In this document: piece after piece, positions 1 to 9,280 of the stretch | Layout of the letters: each line of letters starts with the position of its first letter | Position numbering within the stretch: the first letter of the stretch is position 1 | DNA from: Schizophyllum amplum | Taxonomy: Eukaryota > Basidiomycota > Agaricomycetes > Agaricales > Schizophyllaceae | DNA length: 24,786 nucleotides | Reading direction: 5' to 3' | Assembly (NCBI GenBank): GCA_007026445.1 | Contig: VDMD01000240.1 | Coordinates: 1-24,786, forward strand | The notes under the pieces: model-generated | What the model was told of the DNA's origin: nothing | The model's input: only the letters and a program-made list of their open reading frames with translations | Databases searched by the model: none | Translations under genes and position numbers: made by a program

Positions 1-86
1 ACTGTCTTGCTGGTGAGGAAGAGGAGGGAGTCTGCAACGGGGCGTAGGACATGCGCCGTCGTCTCGGTCATGGTCGTCGTAGCCAT
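1..86 (-). CDS. Possible N-terminal fragment of a gene leaving the left edge
   Basis: On the minus strand an ATG at 86-84 opens a frame that stays open to the window edge (28 codons, Thr-rich start, then a hydrophobic LLFL stretch). A good TATA-like sequence lies about 80 nt upstream (167-173), a normal distance for a fungal core promoter. This would make the gene divergent from the carboxymuconate-cyclase-like gene that starts at 401. The fragment is too short to recognise a family and chance openness cannot be excluded. The call rests on the start codon, the promoter spacing and the open frame only. Confidence 0.4.
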   Translation of the reverse strand, partial: MATTTMTETTAHVLRPVADSLLFLTSKT

Positions 87-400
87 CGGGTATGCAAGGA
101 AGGAGGCGAAAACGAGATCGCGGTAGCTTTAGCAGATGAGCCTCAGTGTTTCGAGGGCTGACCAAGTATATAAGAGCAAGGTAAAAGGGTGTGACCAGAC
201 AGCCGCGTCGCGGCGGACCGGAGATGGAAGCACTTGACAAGGCGCGGGTCGGACGCAGGTCGGACGCGTCACGGGCGTTATTGTCCTTCCGCATCCGGAA
301 GCCTTTGTTCTCATCATCCTTGTCACGAACGATCATCATCCAACAGGAAGGCATCTCCTCTTGCGACTGACGACCACGTCCTTACTCGATAGGAGCTGCA
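87..400. promoter_or_regulatory. Divergent intergenic region with TATATAA box at 167-173
   Basis: This gene-free stretch separates the putative leftward gene (ATG at 86) from the rightward cyclase-like gene (ATG at 401). TATATAA at 167-173 is near-symmetric and could serve either strand. It is about 80 nt from the leftward ATG and about 230 nt from the rightward one, so the leftward assignment fits better. No coding frame in it resembles a known protein. Confidence 0.4.
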
Positions 401-1836
401 ATGGACGCTTCACAGGCCGTCTTCAATAATTCCCTCGGTCAGGCTTCTACCTACCCCATCCTCGCCGCCTCCTTCCGTTCACTGTCCCTCTTCCTCCTGG
501 CTTTCACATATGTGCCCAATGACCCATCTGTCAACGCACATACAAATCACTCGTCCCCTAATCACTTCTGTCACATTTCTCTCGTCACCAAACAAAACCA
601 CCCTCGGCCCGCACCAGTACATCGCGCTGAACGCGCGCCGCGACCGCGCCTATACAACTACCTGGGGCTGGCCTCCTGTTCTATCTGCCTGGGATATTGC
701 GCGCGAGCTCCAACTCGAGCACTGGCGCGTTGGCCATATCAACGATGTACCCATAACGGCGACGTCGTCCTACATTACTCTCGCACAGGGATCTGGTGAC
801 GAGCCGTACACATATGCCTACTCTATGGGAGGACCTACGGGAGAGGTGCATGCCATTGACTCCGTCACTGGAGGCTTCAAGCAAAAGCTGCAGGAGGTGC
901 TTTTTGTGGGCAGCGAGGAGCTTGAAGCGGCGGACAAGACACGCAAGGCGCTTGTGAGTTCATTTTATTTCCGTTGCAATGAATTTTTACTATGCTAAAT
1001 GACATTCACAGCGCGAAGGCTCTCACGCTATCGAGTTCCTCACAAGCAGCATTCCCCGACTGGCGTTTGTGCCCGTCCTTGGGACGGATGAACAGCCCGG
1101 CACGATCGAGGTTTACGAGCATGACCCAGCAACAGGTCTGCTGACACATCGATACTCGGCCCCTCCACCGCGCGTTGGACACGGACACGATGCTGAGGGA
1201 AGATCAAGTCAAGCGAACGACGGCCCACGACATGTAAAGGTTCACCCCAGCGGGAAGACCCTGTACTGTGTCACTGAGCACTGTAAGTACGCGCACTGTG
1301 CCCACGCTCGTGCGCTTCCTTTACCTGGCTGTTAACATGAACACCCAGCGAACCGGATCGACATCTATACCATCGATGCTACATCTAAAGTGCCCTTGAC
1401 GTACTTGGCCTCCCATTCCCTGATGCCGCTGCGTCCACAGGAGAGCCACTATCGCGGCTCGACGCTGCAATTCGCCCCCTCCACCCCGCGGCACCCCGCC
1501 CCGCGAGCAGTTATCGCCACGACGCGCGGGGGCTCGCTTGAGACGATGGGCTGGGTCGGAATTCACCGTCTCGACGACGCTGGCGTCTTTCAGGGCGAGC
1601 CGCGATACCACGAGCTGCCGAGCTCTGGCGGCAAGTCGCTCGCGCTGGCAGCAATGTCGAAGCCAGGGGACGAAGACAAGACGTGGGTACTTCTCAGCGA
1701 CGACGCGGAGGATGCGGGGGGTGTCAGTGTATTAGAGTGGGACCACGAGACGGATGCGTTGGAGGAGCTAGCGACGTGGCGGGGGGAGGCTGGCGTCGAC
1801 ATGCAGGGCTCGAGCTTCTCGGTATGGTTGGACTAG
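401..1836 (+). CDS. Carboxy-cis,cis-muconate cyclase-like protein (7-bladed beta-propeller)
   Basis: The predicted protein resembles the eukaryotic 3-carboxy-cis,cis-muconate lactonizing enzyme family, a beta-propeller that cyclises 3-carboxymuconate in the 3-oxoadipate (protocatechuate) pathway. It is probably intracellular, since no signal peptide is obvious. Recognisable segments are ILAASFR near the N terminus, GPHQYIALN, SMGGPTGEVHAID, GSHAIEF, NDGPRHVKVHPSGKTLYCVTEH, SGGKSLALA and the C-terminal VWLD. Later exons are clear: up to 953, then 1012-1282 and 1349-1836, with clean GTGAGT/CAG and GTAAGT/CAG introns. The 5' part is not clean. The frame at 401-~590 and the frame encoding GPHQYIALN differ by one base. 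Either a weak intron (GTGCCC at 512 to CAG ending at 617) or one surplus A in the AAAA run at 594-597 would reconcile them. The next gene, on the same strand, encodes an intradiol dioxygenase, which supports a role in aromatic catabolism. True substrate unknown. Confidence 0.8.
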
Positions 1837-2173
1837 GCTCGGTGCACCGCGTTGTGCCCGATCTAAGACTTTGCCATTGTTCTGCTGAGTCCAGACCGAC
1901 TCCTTTCCCCCCCCCTGCTCGGGGTGACGAATGATCCTCGCGTCGACGAGCCACCGCACAAGAATTGTCCGGACGGCGCGCTCGTCAGGTGGGAGTTCGG
2001 TGCGACGGCTCGCGCGTCACCCCGCGTCACGCATCCGAGGCGTCGCATTTTGATGGTCACGGGCGCCTACTAGGGCACTCCGATCGGATCACCTGGGGAA
2101 TGCTTCCGCATGCGGGGGTGCTTAAATATCGGGACCGGGATTCGCTGCTGACTTTCTCTGTGCCGCCATCGCC
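1837..2173 (+). promoter_or_regulatory. Intergenic region with TTAAATA box of the dioxygenase gene
   Basis: This is the gap between the cyclase-like gene and the dioxygenase gene, which are read in the same direction. TTAAATA at 2122-2128 lies about 46 nt before the dioxygenase ATG at 2174 and is a plausible core promoter element. A C-rich run (around 1908-1916) and a GC-rich stretch occur further upstream. Nothing coding was recognised. Confidence 0.45.
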
Positions 2174-3620
2174 ATGCTCCTTACCCTCTTATCCTCGGCG
2201 ACACTCCTCGCAGCAGGCGCGCTTGCGCACTCTGAGCCTAAGACGCCCGCGGAGGTGGAGAGACTAAGGGCGCTGCAGGCAGCGGCATATCATGTGCGTC
2301 CCTTTGATATCGAGGGGGCTTCCCAGATTGACTTTCGGCTCCAGTGCTCCCCTGAGGTCGCGGAATTCACGCAACAACGGCAGAGGGGATGGGGGCAGCA
2401 GCTGTTGTACGGTGTCGGCACGCAACTACCGGGCTACGAGGATCTCTTCGCGCCCTCCCTAGACGGCTCGGATCCAGACGATGAAATCATGATGGCCTGC
2501 TCTCCCGTCCCGCATCAGACGAAGATACAGAACAACACCTGCGTTCTCGGTGCGTCCCCCTCACACATGATGATCCCGCTCGCGCACTCACCCCGCTCCT
2601 AGCGCCCGAAGTGACGGAAGGCCCGTACTATCACACTGTCGGCCACCCTGTCCGGCAGAACATCGCCGAGCTGCAGGGCGGTTTGCTTACCGTGCGCGTC
2701 ATCCTCTTTTCCATCCATCTTTCTCGTTCTAACATTGTCTTTGCAACAAGTTCCTCGACATCGGTGTCATTGACGTCGAGACATGCCGCCCCCTACCCAA
2801 CGTTCTTGTCGACATATGGCACGCAAATGCCACTGGTCATTACGCCGGACACCCCTTACCTCGCGCGGACCTCATCAACGAGCTGCCGCAAGTTGGCGGC
2901 AAGCGCGCCGGGCTGCTAACAGCGTTCCCGCGCACCAATGACGAGGAGACGTGGCTTCGCGGCGCCTGGGTCACCGATGCGAACGGCGTAGCCAAGTTCA
3001 CGACGATCTTCCCTGGGTACTACACCGGGCGCGCAGTTCACGTACATAGTGAGTAATCCTGTATCGGGACTGGCGCCAATGACTGAATTGATTTCCTTAT
3101 CTTTCAGCGAAGGTCTTCACTGACTGGAGCATATTGCCGAACGGCTCGTTCACCGCGGGACGGCTCTCTCACACCGGGCAGTTCTTCTTCGAAGACGATA
3201 TTACGACAGAGGTCACGGACAAGGTGCGTAGCGCGCAACCAGCCCAACTTGTGCTTGCCTGACCATACCCATGTCATAGATGCACCCTTACACGCAGAAC
3301 CCGATCGCCCAGACTCGGGGACGTACGCGCAACTGGAGGGACTCGCTTAACATCTTCGAGGACTCGCACGGTCCCGAAGGCAACTACAACCCTATCTTCG
3401 ACATGCATCTACTCGGCGGTGTCCTTAACCAGGGTCTGGTGGGATTTATTACGATGGTGAGTTCATCATGGACGAGATTCTTTTCGTCGATTAGTTCTAT
3501 TCGTCGATGTTCTTTCAAGTTTCCGATGGACTTTTGCCATCCCTTCCGACGAACTGACTGCTGAATATTCATCAGGGCCTCAACGTCAGCGCATCTTACG
3601 ACAACTTCTTGAAGCCCTAG
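2174..3620 (+). CDS. Secreted intradiol ring-cleavage dioxygenase
   Basis: This non-haem Fe(III) enzyme should split catechol- or hydroxyquinol-type rings between the two hydroxyls, giving muconate-type acids. Six exons fit: 2174-2549, 2603-2691, 2751-3048, 3108-3223, 3280-3456 and 3576-3620. They total 1101 nt (366 aa) without a frame break. Residues 1-18 form a signal peptide (LLTLLSSATLLAAGALA), so the protein is exported. The dioxygenase domain follows from about residue 125. The four expected iron ligands are visible: Tyr135 in the GPYY motif, Tyr246 in PGYYTGR, and His252 and His254 in HVH. Arg249, the usual active-site arginine, is also present. LVDIWHANATG near residue 175 is another family hallmark. 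The second intron could start at 2692 (GTGCGC) or 2698 (GTCATC); 2692 is closer to consensus. Extracellular intradiol dioxygenases are known from white-rot fungi, where they act on lignin-derived aromatics. The exact substrate cannot be read from the sequence. Confidence 0.95.
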
Positions 3621-3995
3621 ATGTCTGTTGTCGGATGATATGGATGATGTAGAGCCATGAGAGAAGCGCAGTGCGCGTTTTTACCAGAAGATTTCATGAC
3701 ATGCTAGCCGTCACTACGAGAATTGCAAGCACATTACGATTCATTCAACTGTATCCAGAAAGGAACAACTACGCACCATAATTTATGTGGAACGATGAAT
3801 ACATCGCAGCAATCACCAGTGATTCAATCAGTTCACAAGCCAGCCCATCGGTGGCAAGGCTATTTGAAGATAGAGCCTCTGACAATTGAAGATCATCGGG
3901 AACAGCATCAGTCACCTCGCAAAGCACCTCTCAACGTTCCAAAATGGCGTTGCACAAATAAATAGATGATATAAAGGTCGTATCGTGAAGCTCCC
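3621..3995. other. Convergent 3' intergenic region
   Basis: The dioxygenase gene (+) and the first lactonase paralogue (-) end facing each other here. An AATAAA hexamer occurs on the plus strand at 3957-3962. It is far from the dioxygenase stop, so its use as a polyadenylation signal is uncertain. No gene was recognised. Confidence 0.4.
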
Positions 3996-5406
3996 TCAAG
4001 CGACGATGACGAAGCTCGTGGCCGTCGCAATGTCGGTGTTGCGTGCAATCTCCTTCAGGCTCGCACCGCCGTCCGTGCGCTCGTACACAACAACACCGCC
4101 CGCGACGTTACCGCCCGCAACGATGTACGCGTCCGTGCCGCTCGCCGTGCTGCCCATCGCCATACCACGGGATCTGCTGCAGCCCAGTCGGGATCTGCGC
4201 AAACGAGCTCGAGGCTGGCGTCCTGGCGGCGCGACTTGACCATGCGGTGACGGAAGTCGAATGACGCGCGGCGCTCGGCAGCGTTGCTCTGAGTCGGGGC
4301 CGCCGAGGACGCAGCGGACGCCGGAGCCAGAGGGCGAGGCGTCGCTGAAGGGGAAGCGGAAGATCGCGATCGTGTCACCCGGGTTGGGTCGGGTCCGCGA
4401 CGGTGCCGATGTTGCGGTTGCTGACGTAGATGAGGGGCTCGGGGAACGCGTCGGTCGGCTCGGAGATGATGAGCTCGGCAGCAGCGAAGGAGGAGCCCTC
4501 CTGAATGTTCTCGGTCGGGACGACGCTCACGTTTGCGATGAGCGGCGACGAGGTCTCGGTCGCGTCGGGGATGTACTGCGCCGTCAAGTAGGAGTTCAGC
4601 TCGTGAACGGTGAACAGGACGTCATCTACTGCAAGTCAGATATGGACCAGCACGTCTGGAAAAGGACGTACCGTAGATGGCAATGTGCCGCGGGCCCGAG
4701 CCCTTGTCGTGGTCAATGCGGCCCCAGCGCTCGTAGGTGCCGTTGTCGCTACGCTTGAGGCGCCAGATGGTGTCGGCACCCTATTCAAGCATTAGTCTCG
4801 TTTCACAATATGTAGTAGAACCCGAAACGCACCAAATCAGCGACGAACACCTCGTCGCCGTACTCCAGGGCCATATGCGGGTGGTTCGTGATACCCTCGT
4901 CCGTCGGCATCGCGATGGTGTACGCGGCGTCAGCATCGAACTTCGAGGCATCATCGGCGTCCGTGGGCGCGAAGACCACGATGTTGTCGCCGTACTGCGC
5001 AATCATGAGCCTTAGAAATATGTAGTCATGATGGGCTTGAGACGCACGTTGGGGCCGACAACCTCGCCCGTCGACAGGATCGTGGTGAACGCGGGGCCGT
5101 TGCCCTGGGTCGAGATGGTGTCGGTGGAGACTACGGAGCCATCCTCAGCAATCTTGAACGCCTCCAGCGAGCCGACGGGGGAGATCTCGTTCGTCGCACT
5201 GACCAGCTGTCAGCAAATAGATCAAAGAGTGCGCTGACGAATCGCACTAGAGGATGGTGGGGTCCGTCGGGTTGAGCGCGAGCCACGAAGGAGAGTTGTT
5301 AGAGGGGCTCGTAGTGCTGAGCGTAAGAGAGGCCGCCTCCGAGTCGAAGAGGTACGTGGCGATGGGACGACGTGTAGCCGCCGGCGAGGATCTTGAAGCT
5401 GACCAT
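3996..5406 (-). CDS. Lactonase-family 7-bladed beta-propeller protein, copy A (frame broken at six homopolymers)
   Basis: The protein resembles the lactonase/YbhE-like beta-propeller family (Pfam lactonase PF10282), whose members open or form lactones. Exons on the minus strand are 5406-5248, 5198-5048, 5010-4833, 4780-4672 and 4628-3996. Landmarks are FKILAGGYTSS at the start, SPSWLALNP, ATNEISP, STGEV, NHPHMALEYGDEV, GSGPRHIAIY, VHELNSYLT, PTDAFPEPLIYVSNRNIG and RGMAMGS near the end. As sequenced, the frame is broken at homopolymers 5364-5366, 5051-5054, 4378-4383, 4350-4353, 4201-4203 and 4169-4171. Each looks like one surplus base, and removing all six gives 1224 nt (407 aa) with no internal stop. 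The second intron (5047-5011) would be only 37 nt and is doubtful. An Ala/Ser/Pro-rich loop (about 4270-4350) is absent from copy B. No signal peptide is seen. It could be a functional gene in an error-prone assembly or a recent pseudogene. Physiological substrate unknown. Confidence 0.85.
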
Positions 5407-7003
5407 GACGACAGACGGTGGCGGAGAGAGCGTAAAGAAGAAAGAGAGGGAGCTGGACCGTCCGGAGGGAAGAAAGAGAAGAAAAGTGATGCCGGTGATG
5501 GTCAGAGCACCGTCTTATAAAGGATTTCATAGTTCCCATCCACCGCACGGGGCAAGCGCGTCCATCTTGTGATCGTGACAATTGGTGCGAAACTAAAGAC
5601 GTCCCTTGGGCCTTTGCGTGCTCGCAGGCGGCTGGTGCCGCCGCAGACTTGTTGTCAGTGTCAGTCCTTGATGTCGCCCCTGCCAATCCTCCGATCTGTC
5701 AAGGGTCTATTGCAGTCTCCATATCGCAGTCTGCGAGCCGTTAAAGGAGTTCTATTGTGCGCTCTTACGCTGAACCTGGAAGCCGCGCCGGACTGACTTC
5801 AGACGTGTGACTTCCTGTCACTGCTTCAGCTTCGCCACCCACAAGGTCTGTCGCAGAGGGCGAGGGGGCATCGTCGCGGACGCGGCGCGGGCGCGTTGAC
5901 GGCCGCATGGCTTGGAGGAAACAGAGGGGCGGCGATCAGTGGCGAAATCGACATGTTGTTGGATCGGTCCGGCAGGCAAGCGAAATGGAAATTCCGCGCG
6001 GTGGACCCACAACTTCGTCTGCTCGGATCGACTGGTGGAGGAGTGAGCGTCAATACGGCGTTGCCAGATATATGGCAAGGACCTGCATTGGACCTGCACA
6101 TTATACCCATCCCAAAAATTACTGTACGAAGGGCAGAGGCTTCCGTGACCCTGGCCGCATAATTCGAGCTTCGGAGGGCAAAAGCAGTCGCTTCCAAATT
6201 TATCGGCCACACCCGACTTTACTGCTGTCCGGGACCTGTTCACCGCATGCTCCCAGTCCCTCGCCATATCTCAGCGGGAAGCTGGTGAGCGACGGCTCTT
6301 GCGAGCACTGCAGCTCCCCAGCAGTGGAGCGAGAACCGTGAGGCCCTCGGGGCATCGCTATATGTCCAAGGCTTTCGTTTGAGTGGCCGTCTACAGACAG
6401 TAGAGCGAAGCAAACATGGGAAAAGGAACATCGCGCGAGGATGCAGCAAAAACGGAGGAAAATGAGGCAAACAAACATACTCAAATAAAGTGCAACTTGC
6501 ACCTCCTATTACTCCGTCGTATCTAGTGTCGTTCATTGGCTGCACGAGACACTGGCTACTCCGATTACAGTGAACATTAGTTCAGTCAATGCACAACTCC
6601 CCTGTCGTTTCGCGCAGCCTAAGTAGATGGTTTGAGGGTGGCACCTTCAATAGCACCGTGCCACAAACTCTCCGTCGCGGTCATAAGCAGCGCGCTCGCT
6701 GGCTGAGGACAGCCACACGTGTCCATGTATCTGCTGACTCCTGAGCCGCACGCTTCTGCTATGCATCCTCCCTCACGTAAGTAACAAATGGCAAAGTCGG
6801 ATTGTATGGCTATCTCGAAGAATATTGCTTATCCTTCTTTAATCCCTCGGGCTGCTTCTGTGAATGCCTCGTCTGTGAGTACGTCGATAACAACATTATC
6901 AGTCTGTCAACCACATTCTTTTGTCGATCACACCACCTGTTCGACAACGAGACCGACCAGACCACGAGTACGGCAGCTGCCTGTCTGTGTAACAACCAAG
7001 CCA
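5407..7003. other. 1.6-kb intergenic region between the lactonase copies, with TATA box for copy A
   Basis: The first 110 nt are the promoter and 5' leader of copy A. TTATAAA at 5515-5521 reads as TTTATAA on the minus strand, about 110 nt before its ATG. The rest, to the 3' end of copy B, holds several open frames of 90-150 codons on both strands (for example around 5820-6270 and 6790-7000). Their translations look like random composition and match no family I recognise. No repeat, transposon end or RNA gene was seen. Confidence 0.5.
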
Positions 7004-8416
7004 CTAATACGGCAACCACACAAAGCTCGTCAACGTGGCCACATCCTGGTTGCTCGCCACCTCCTCGAAGTCCGTCCCGTTGTCGATGCGGCGGAAGACG
7101 ATGGCGCCTGCGTCGCCGACGACGCCTGCCGCGACCAGGTATTCCGCGCCATTGGGGCTGAACTCCATGCCTGTAACGCACTAGCGTCAGTTCGTCGGTT
7201 AGTGGGAAACGAGGGTGGTTTCATGGTAGAGCAATGAAGGAGATGTAGAAGTAAACGCAATACAAAAGTGAAGTGAACGTCACACGCACCCCGAACCTGG
7301 TTGATCCCAGTGTAGAACTGCTTCACCACCTGTAGCTCCTCGCCCTCCTCGCCCTTATTGACGTGCTCAAAGATAGCGACCGTGTCACCACGCGGGTCCG
7401 TCACGTTGCCAATGTTGCGGTTGGAGACGTAGATATACCTGCAAGGTCGTGCTTCAGCGTTCCTTTTTTGATAGCTTCCCCCCGACCCCTCTACTCACGG
7501 AGTCGGGAACGCGTCCGTGGGCTCAGGGATGAGAATCTCTGCCGCGCCCCACGCCGACCCCTCGGCGCGTCGTCGGGGATGATCGTTACATTCGAGACGA
7601 TATCCGAGGTGCCGTTCGGTGCGGAGGGCATTTGCTGCACGGTGAGCGTCGATGCCAGTTCGTGCAAAGTGTACAGATAACCGTCTGGGAATATTGATCA
7701 GAGATGGCTTATAGCAACTCCGCATCAGCATGATCATTGTACCGTATACTGAGATGTGGCGCGGCCCGCTTCCTTCAGGCTGGTCAATCTGGCCTTTAAT
7801 AGAGTAGTTGCCTGCGCTCTCTTGCTTGAGGCGCCAGATCACGTCTCCGCCCTACATGAGATTAGGTTGCTGCAATGATGAACAACTCAATCATAAGCAC
7901 GTACCAATCCGGAATGAGCACTTCATCTCCGTACTCGTACGCCATGTGCGGATGGGAGATGTTGTTCAGAACGGGGAACGTGATGACAGGCGCCTCGTCC
8001 GCAAAGATCAGGTCTGCGCTGGCAGTCGGTATAATGCGTCCCGGTGCCGCTATTGTAGTTCATGACAGCGACCTCGCCCGTGCTCAGCCAGGTGCAGTAC
8101 GCCGGGGCGTCGCCGCCTGACTCCACAGTATCAACTGCAGCGCTCAGGCCACCGGTAGGGTACAGAGCAAACGACTGCAGTCCGCCCTCCGTGTTCTCGT
8201 TCGTCGCGCTTTGTGTGAATCAGCATGGATCGGCGATGGACGATGACTGCAGACGTACTAGAGCACGTTAGTGTTGTTCGGATTCAAGCTGATCCAAGAC
8301 GGATTCTGGCCAGACGGGTACGTGCTGCGAAGGACGAGGGATGCATTGTCCGGAGTGAAGGTGTACGACGCGATGAAGGCATCATAGCCTCCGCCAAGGA
8401 TAGTGAACGAGCTCAT
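7004..8416 (-). CDS. Lactonase-family 7-bladed beta-propeller protein, copy B (three homopolymer frame breaks)
   Basis: This is a tandem paralogue of copy A with the same fold and probable lactone or muconolactone-type chemistry. Minus-strand exons are 8416-8259, 8208-7905, 7851-7743, 7684-7499, 7438-7290 and 7170-7004. Landmarks are FTILGGGYDAF, NPSWISLNP, ATNENTEGG, LSTGEVAVMNY, SHPHMAYEYGDEV, GSGPRHISVY, YLYTLHELAS, PTDAFPTP, YIYVSNRNIGNV, NQVRGMEFSPNGAEY and a C terminus ending in VWLPY. Three introns lie at the same protein positions as in copy A (after the first TNxLY/PTILY segment, after the xDL segment, and after RHISVY). As sequenced, one base appears surplus at CCC 8040-8042. One base appears missing at AA 7906-7907 and another near GG 7564-7565. 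Correcting these gives 1074 nt (357 aa) with every intron phase consistent. TATATAAA at 8478-8485 (minus strand) lies about 65 nt before the ATG. Confidence 0.87.
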
Positions 8417-9280
8417 GGCGACGGGGAGGGAGAAGGAAGGTGGTGGTCAAGATGCGTGGCGCGTGGTCTGTGGTTGCTTTATATACCCCCGAAGAAGGGT
8501 CGTACCTCGGAACGATCAGCGGGCAGAACGTCATGCGTTCATGCGCGGCGCGCGCTACCGAAGCCACGGCCTCGGTGATGGGCGCATCGTGTTGCTCCAC
8601 GGCGTCGAATACATCGAGGGCGGGTCGCCGCGGGTGTTGCAAGAGGCATTTTTCGGCGAAGGCGGACGAAAATACATTTCATGCTCAGATGTCATTCGGC
8701 CGAGCGCCATGGTATGTAGTCGAATTCCAGCCACTGTGAATTTCGTGAATGGTTGTCGTAGGAGACGATGAGATAGATGAGAGAGGATGGTGATGGCGAG
8801 GACTCAAGGAATTAATGGCTTTGTTTATTCGTCCGTATTAGGAAGGTATTGTTTTTGCTCCAAACATTCACAAATCGCATCCTACTTCCCGCGTTGATCT
8901 CGCAGCCTTACTAATCTGTCTTGAGGCTGGACGCCTGAAGCTCGAAAGGTCCCGTACTCAAGCAAACTGTACACACTTACGAGTGCGTATAACTGCGTAA
9001 ACGAGGGTCAATCGTGAGTCATCAGCACGGGATGCGGTCCAGGAATTACAATGAGGCTACAGCCATTCGCGGGTCGTGCGCCCTTGAAAGGCAGATTGAG
9101 AAGCCAGCTCACTGCGACTGAGCTCAGTAGAAGCAGAGACCGCGCAATCGAATCTCATATATAGCTGCAGCCTGAACATTGGCACTGTTGTGGGAATCGA
9201 TCATCGGGAGATTCGAATTACGGCGAGGAGACTTACGACAGGCCGTTACCTGACTCCCATTGCAACCACGAGCTTCCAAG
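8417..9280. promoter_or_regulatory. Divergent intergenic region between lactonase copy B and the HyuB gene
   Basis: Two core-promoter-like elements flank this 0.86-kb gap. TTTATATA at 8478-8485 reads TATATAAA toward copy B on the minus strand. ATATATAG at 9157-9164 lies about 120 nt before the HyuB ATG on the plus strand. I looked here for the HyuA half expected in front of HyuB in fungal 5-oxoprolinase and recognised none of it in any frame. Confidence 0.5.

Noticed and set aside
3996..5406. Calling lactonase copy A a definite pseudogene
   Set aside because: All breaks are single-base changes at homopolymers and no stop remains once they are reversed. Similar breaks occur in unrelated genes of the window, so assembly error is at least as likely.
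5818..6545. Overlapping open frames on both strands between the lactonase copies
   Set aside because: Translations are rich in Arg, Ser and Pro with no domain, signal or membrane pattern, and no splice-consistent gene could be assembled.
8750..9280. Possible HyuA half upstream of HyuB
   Set aside because: No HyuA motif was found in any frame and a TATA-like box lies just before the HyuB start, so no extension of the gene was annotated.
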